The notes beneath the pieces were generated by a model. That model was not told the origin of the DNA. It made no database searches and saw only the letters and a list, made by a program, of their open reading frames with translations. From JBKPFU01 sp046728975 (GTDB lineage Bacteria > Actinomycetota > Thermoleophilia > Gaiellales > Gaiellaceae): a DNA stretch of 34,575 nucleotides. Positions 31,706 through 34,575 of this stretch are shown piece by piece. Within the stretch, counting starts at the first letter, position 1, and each line of letters opens with the position of its first letter. The position numbers and the translations under genes were made by a program. Where the stretch lies: assembly GCA_046728975.1 (NCBI GenBank), contig JBKPFU010000113.1:1-34575 (forward strand). Direction: 5' to 3'.

Positions 31706-32403
31706 GCGAGCTCTAGGCCGTCCTCGAGCGGGCGCTCGCTGGGACGATGCGTGAGCAGGAGGCGCTTCGCGCCCGAGGCCTCGAACGCGGCTACCGCTTC
31801 GTTTGCCGCCAGGTGCCCCCGCGTCCCGCCTTCGGGGTTCGGCCGGAGGAGCGTCGCCTCGCAGATGAAGAGATCGGCGTCGCGTGCCAGCTCGGGGAGC
31901 TGGTCGCTCGGCCCGGAGTCGCCGGAGTAGGCGACGACCGTTCCGTTCGCCGAAGCCCGAAACCCGTATGCCTCGAGGTCGTAGTGCAAGACCCGGAGCG
32001 CGGTCACCATGAACCCGGCTGACTCGAAGGGTCGGCCCTCGGCGTATTCGTGGAGATCGAACGTCGTCTCGAACATGTCGGGGCGGCCGAGGCGCTGCCC
32101 GAGCACGCTCAGCATCTCCTGCCCGTTGGGCGGAATCCAGAGCTCCGGCTTCCTTGTCCCCTGGCCCGGGCCGAGCATCAGCCCCCAGACCCATGGAACG
32201 AGGTCACCCCAGTGGTCGAGGTGCCAGTGGGTGATGACGATCGAGTCGATCTCCGGCCATTCCCAGCGCTCGCGCAGGCGCGCCAGAACGCCCGGTCCGC
32301 AGTCGAGCAAGATCCGCTTGCCTTCCTCCTCGAGCAGGTATCCGGACTGCGCTCCCCCGGGGTTCGGCCACGCCGGCGAAGACCCCACGACCGTGAGTTT
32401 CAT
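31678..32403 (-). CDS. MBL-fold metal-dependent hydrolase (RNase Z-like)
   Basis: 241 residues from ATG 32403 with AGGA just upstream; much longer open frame upstream is antisense. Zinc-binding HWHLDH is at 59-64 (ITHWHLDHWGD), followed by VLHYDLEAYGFR, AYSGDSGPSD (Asp ligand) and LLLTHRPS (last His). The overall pattern matches RNase Z/cAMP phosphodiesterase-type metallo-beta-lactamase fold proteins of about 240 residues. It lacks a recognisable long exosite insertion, so tRNase Z activity is not implied. Divergent from the mutase small subunit, with 18 bases between starts. Confidence 0.92.
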   Translation of the reverse strand: MKLTVVGSSPAWPNPGGAQSGYLLEEEGKRILLDCGPGVLARLRERWEWPEIDSIVITHWHLDHWGDLVPWVWGLMLGPGQGTRKPELWIPPNGQEMLSVLGQRLGRPDMFETTFDLHEYAEGRPFESAGFMVTALRVLHYDLEAYGFRASANGTVVAYSGDSGPSDQLPELARDADLFICEATLLRPNPEGGTRGHLAANEAVAAFEASGAKRLLLTHRPSERPLEDGLELAYDGLELDV

Positions 32404-32408
32404 CTTCC

Positions 32409-32414
32409 TATACT
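32409..32414 (+). promoter_or_regulatory. -10 box of leaderless mutase small-subunit gene
   Basis: TATACT ends 7 bases before GTG 32422, five of six positions matching TATAAT. The space between the divergent starts is only 18 bases, so the -35 region of this promoter lies in the 5' end of the MBL gene. Confidence 0.6.
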
Positions 32415-32421
32415 CCTCGAC

Positions 32422-32817
32422 GTGGCGGGCAAGATCCGTGTGGTCATAGCGAAGCCCGGTCTCGACGGCCACGACCGGGGCGCCAAGATCATCGCACGTG
32501 CGCTGCGCGATGCGGGGATGGAGGTTATCTACACCGGCCTCCACCAAACGCCCGACCAGATCGTCGCGACCGCCATCCAGGAGGACGCCGACGCGGTCGG
32601 AATCTCGATCCTCTCCGGTGCGCACATGACGCTCGTTCCGCGGATCCTCGAGGGCCTGAAGGAGTACGGAGCCGAGGACGTGCTCGTCGTGCTCGGCGGG
32701 ACGATCCCGAACGAAGACGCCGAAGAACTGAAGAAGCAAGGCGTGGCCGCCGTCTTCACGCCTGGTGCGCCGACGAGCGAAATCGTGGACTTCCTGCGGG
32801 AGCAGGTGCCAGCGTGA
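32422..32817 (+). CDS. Methylmalonyl-CoA mutase, cobalamin-binding subunit
   Basis: 131 residues, GTG start. The B12-binding motif DGHDRG is at residues 15-20 (His17 is the lower axial cobalt ligand), followed by the conserved SILSGAH and LGGTIPNEDAEEL. It forms the Rossmann-type domain that supplies cobalamin to the 555-residue catalytic subunit encoded at 28567. The last 16 codons are duplicated 218 bases downstream. Its TGA overlaps a GTG in GTGA, which opens the 73-codon frame leading into that duplicated tail. Confidence 0.95.
   Translation: MAGKIRVVIAKPGLDGHDRGAKIIARALRDAGMEVIYTGLHQTPDQIVATAIQEDADAVGISILSGAHMTLVPRILEGLKEYGAEDVLVVLGGTIPNEDAEELKKQGVAAVFTPGAPTSEIVDFLREQVPA
32767..32798 (+). 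repeat. Direct repeat copy 1 (3' end of mutase small subunit)
   Basis: A 32-base segment encoding APTSEIVDFLR is identical to 32985-33016. After it the two copies diverge slightly but still encode REQVPA-stop and REKVPA-stop. Confidence 0.95.
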
Positions 32818-32984
32818 AATCGGATTTCGGTGATTTCGCGAGTCGGCGCGTGGAGGGGGAAGGGGGGAACCGGGAGGTTCCTCCGTTCCGTCTCCTCGGC
32901 GCAGCCGAGGCGGTCTCAGAAGAAGAAGGGGGTTCGTGGGGGAAACATGGTTTCCGCCACGGGAGCGAACCGAAGGCGAGCGAC
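32818..32984. other. Hairpin-rich insert between the duplicated tails
   Basis: 167 bases containing three strong inverted repeats: GGAACC/GGTTCC (32866-32871/32876-32881), CCTCGGC/GCCGAGG (32894-32900/32904-32910) and GGAAAC/GTTTCC (32941-32946/32950-32955), the last flanked by further pairing TTCGTGG/CCACGG. It starts with tandem GATTTCG words. A 73-codon frame from GTG 32814 crosses it, but the composition (purine-rich, Gly/Glu) is unlike neighbouring genes. It resembles a small palindromic intergenic element. Confidence 0.5.
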
Positions 32985-33035
32985 GCGCCGACGAGCGAAA
33001 TCGTGGACTTCCTGCGCGAGAAGGTTCCGGCCTGA
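32985..33035 (+). pseudogene. Duplicated 3' tail of mutase small-subunit gene (copy 2)
   Basis: Bases 32985-33016 repeat 32767-32798 exactly; the following 19 bases encode REKVPA and TGA, against REQVPA in copy 1. Only the last about 17 codons are present, so it is a fragment. It sits in a different frame relative to copy 1 (offset 218 bases) and ends in CCTGA, which overlaps the probable CTG start of the enoyl-CoA hydratase. Confidence 0.75.
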
Positions 33036-33805
33036 GTCTCGACGTGTCGCGTGAAGACGGCGTCGCGGTCGTCACCGTCGCGCGGCCAGAAGCGATGAAC
33101 GCGCTGGACGTCGAGACGCTGACGGAGCTTCGCGATCGGCTCCAAGAGCTGGCGGAGGACGACGAGGTTCGGGCCGTCGTCCTGACCGGTGAGGGCGAGA
33201 AGGCCTTCGTGGCCGGCGCCGACATCAAGTACATGAGCGGCCTCGACGTCGCCGATGCGAAGGAGTGGGGCGGACTCGGCCACGAGGTTGGCCGGCTGCT
33301 CGAGGAGATGCCGAAGGCGACGATCGCGGCGATCAACGGCTTCGCGCTCGGCGGCGGCTGCGAGCTCGCTCTTGCCTGCGACATCCGCTACGCGGCAACC
33401 ACGGCGAAGCTCGGCCAGCCCGAGATCAACCTCGGGATCATCCCCGGCTGGGGCGGAACTCAGCGCCTGGCTCGCGCGACCACGCTCGGCTACGCGAAGG
33501 AGCTGATACTCACCGGCCGGGTCGTCGATGCCGAGGAGGCCGAGCGGCGCGGACTCGTCAATGCCGTCTGCGAGCCCGCTGAGTTGATCGACAAGGCGCT
33601 CGAAACGGCGCGGCTGATTGCCTCGAAGAGCCCGGTCGCGGTCGCTGCCGCGAAGGAAGCCTGCAACCGGGGACTTCAGGGCGACCACCGGGCGAACCTC
33701 GACGACGAAGCCGATCGCTTCGGCGAGCTCTTCTCCTCGAAGGACGCCAAGGAGGGGATGACGGCCTTCGTCGAGAAGCGCGAGCCGAACTTCGTCGGCC
33801 GCTAG
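33032..33805 (+). CDS. Enoyl-CoA hydratase/isomerase
   Basis: 257 residues if it starts at CTG 33032 (SLDVSREDGVAVVTV...), with GAGAAGG 7 bases upstream; GTG 33041 would give 254. The crotonase fold is clear: ARPEAMNALD, oxyanion-hole segments AGADIKYMSG and ALGGGCELALACDIRYA, and LGQPEINLGIIPGWGGTQRL. Both catalytic glutamates (in GGGCEL and QPEI) are present, so hydration of 2-enoyl-CoA is expected. The start overlaps the TGA of the duplicated mutase tail. It completes the beta-oxidation set in this window. Confidence 0.94.
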   Translation: MSLDVSREDGVAVVTVARPEAMNALDVETLTELRDRLQELAEDDEVRAVVLTGEGEKAFVAGADIKYMSGLDVADAKEWGGLGHEVGRLLEEMPKATIAAINGFALGGGCELALACDIRYAATTAKLGQPEINLGIIPGWGGTQRLARATTLGYAKELILTGRVVDAEEAERRGLVNAVCEPAELIDKALETARLIASKSPVAVAAAKEACNRGLQGDHRANLDDEADRFGELFSSKDAKEGMTAFVEKREPNFVGR

Positions 33806-33809
33806 TTCG

Positions 33810-34575
33810 CTACGGCTTCGTCTTGAGCAGGACGAGCGCCGCGGTGATCGTCAGCGGGTCGCCGCGCTGGGCGCGGAGCGTCGTCATTCCCGGCGCAGTC
33901 CAGATCACGGCCGGCTGACCCTTCTTGGCCTGCCAGAGCTGCATCGTCCGGGCGCGCGCGGCCGATTGCACGACGGTCAGGTCCGAGACCTTCAGCGTCA
34001 GCACGCGGCTGATCTTCCGCTGGAACTGGCGCATCGGCCACGCGTTCAGCGCAGAGATCTTCACCTGCAGCGACGCGTCCGTCACGGCCATTACCGTCGC
34101 CGTCAGCTCCAGCGTGAAGGGAGTTCCTGCCGGGGCGGCGAACAGCAGCCGCTGCGCCGCGCGCAGGTACGGGTACGGGTCGATCGCCGCGCCGCCACCT
34201 GGATGAACCTCGAAATGCAGGTGGGGATGGAACCCGTCCGCGTCGCCGGAGTCGCCGACGAACCCAACCGGTTGGCCTGCTGCGACCTTCGCCCCGTCCT
34301 TCAGGCCGCGCGCGTACGCCGTACCGGGCACGCACTTGCCGCGGTTGTCGTTGCCGCGCGTCAGATCGTTGTTGAGGTGGACGTACATGTACTTCGTGCC
34401 GCTGGCGCCGAAGAGGTAGAGCATGCATCCCGAGCCGCTCCAGAACTTGACCTTGCCTGCCTCGGCTGCGAGCGCGATCGCCTTCCGCGGCGCGACGATG
34501 TCGATCCCCTGGTGCGGGCCCTGCGGCCGCGGATCGCCGAAGTCGTCGACGAAGGCCGCGCGCCCGAGCACGGGG
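33810..34575 (-). CDS. M23-family peptidase (5' end cut by right edge)
   Basis: The frame is open to the last base; a GTG at 34571 is probably internal because the conserved PVLGRAAFVDDFGDPR segment runs through it. The LytM/M23 zinc site is visible as HQGIDIVAP (His and Asp ligands) and HPHLHFEVHPG (HxH). Between them are GASGTKYMYVHLNNDL and GQPVGFVGDSGDA, typical of M23 folds. The C-terminal about 120 residues form an additional beta-rich domain. A secreted peptidoglycan endopeptidase or an inactive regulator is likely; the visible ligands are intact. The stop lies 4 bases from the converging hydratase stop. Confidence 0.92.
   Translation of the reverse strand, partial: PVLGRAAFVDDFGDPRPQGPHQGIDIVAPRKAIALAAEAGKVKFWSGSGCMLYLFGASGTKYMYVHLNNDLTRGNDNRGKCVPGTAYARGLKDGAKVAAGQPVGFVGDSGDADGFHPHLHFEVHPGGGAAIDPYPYLRAAQRLLFAAPAGTPFTLELTATVMAVTDASLQVKISALNAWPMRQFQRKISRVLTLKVSDLTVVQSAARARTMQLWQAKKGQPAVIWTAPGMTTLRAQRGDPLTITAALVLLKTKP

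Noticed and set aside
32814..33035. 73-codon frame from GTG 32814 through the insert into the duplicated tail
   Set aside because: The first 57 codons show no family, with low-complexity Gly/Glu/Arg content; only the tail is recognisable. I treat it as an insert plus fragment, though expression cannot be excluded.

Overview
The window is GC-rich (roughly two thirds G+C by eye), densely packed bacterial DNA with many GTG starts, start codons placed 6-7 bases after a TANNNT hexamer (leaderless transcription), and stop/start overlaps of the NTGA type. This, together with the gene content (split methylmalonyl-CoA mutase, NYN/YacP, DUF4235- and DUF6529-like membrane proteins, TrpC-TrpF fusion), points to an actinobacterium, most likely a deep-branching soil lineage such as Thermoleophilia/Gaiellales. 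That placement is an inference, not a measurement. I see no tRNA, rRNA, CRISPR array, insertion sequence or phage gene.

Layout. Bases 1-5460: 3' part of a large secreted PKD/Ig-repeat protein, a membrane-anchored zinc metallopeptidase, a BrkB/YihY membrane protein and a PRC-barrel/DUF2795 protein. Bases 5576-9920: a VOC protein, a small zinc ribbon, a DUF4235-like protein, an ArsR regulator with its SRPBCC partner, a membrane-cytochrome c fusion, and a CPA2 antiporter with a KhtT-like subunit. Bases 9924-13470: a VOC remnant, a THEP1-like NTPase with a damaged start, a NYN-domain nuclease coupled to a 59-residue secreted peptide, a zinc alcohol dehydrogenase and a secreted sialidase-like propeller.

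Bases 20721 down to 13467 (minus strand) are a full tryptophan operon: promoter, leader peptide with three Trp codons, antiterminator/terminator attenuator, then trpE-trpG-trpD-trpC/F-trpB-(FmdA-family amidase)-trpA and a DUF457-like membrane protein. Almost every junction is a 4-base ATGA/GTGA overlap. The amidase between trpB and trpA and the complete attenuator are the most notable findings. Bases 20726-22306: a PadR regulator with a secreted alpha/beta hydrolase, and a 27-bp operator abutting a small divergent membrane ORF.

Bases 22328-33805 carry acyl-CoA metabolism: thiolase, 3-hydroxyacyl-CoA dehydrogenase, acyl-CoA dehydrogenase, PduO-type cobalamin adenosyltransferase, both subunits of methylmalonyl-CoA mutase (genes 2 kb apart) and enoyl-CoA hydratase. 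Together they could run beta-oxidation and route propionyl units through the B12-dependent mutase. Interleaved are an XRE/nucleotidyltransferase pair, an HD-GYP response regulator, NTF2-like envelope proteins and an MBL-fold hydrolase. A duplicated 3' tail of the mutase small subunit, separated by a hairpin-rich insert, precedes the hydratase. The window ends in an M23 peptidase running off the right edge. No gene-free stretch exceeds about 220 bases.
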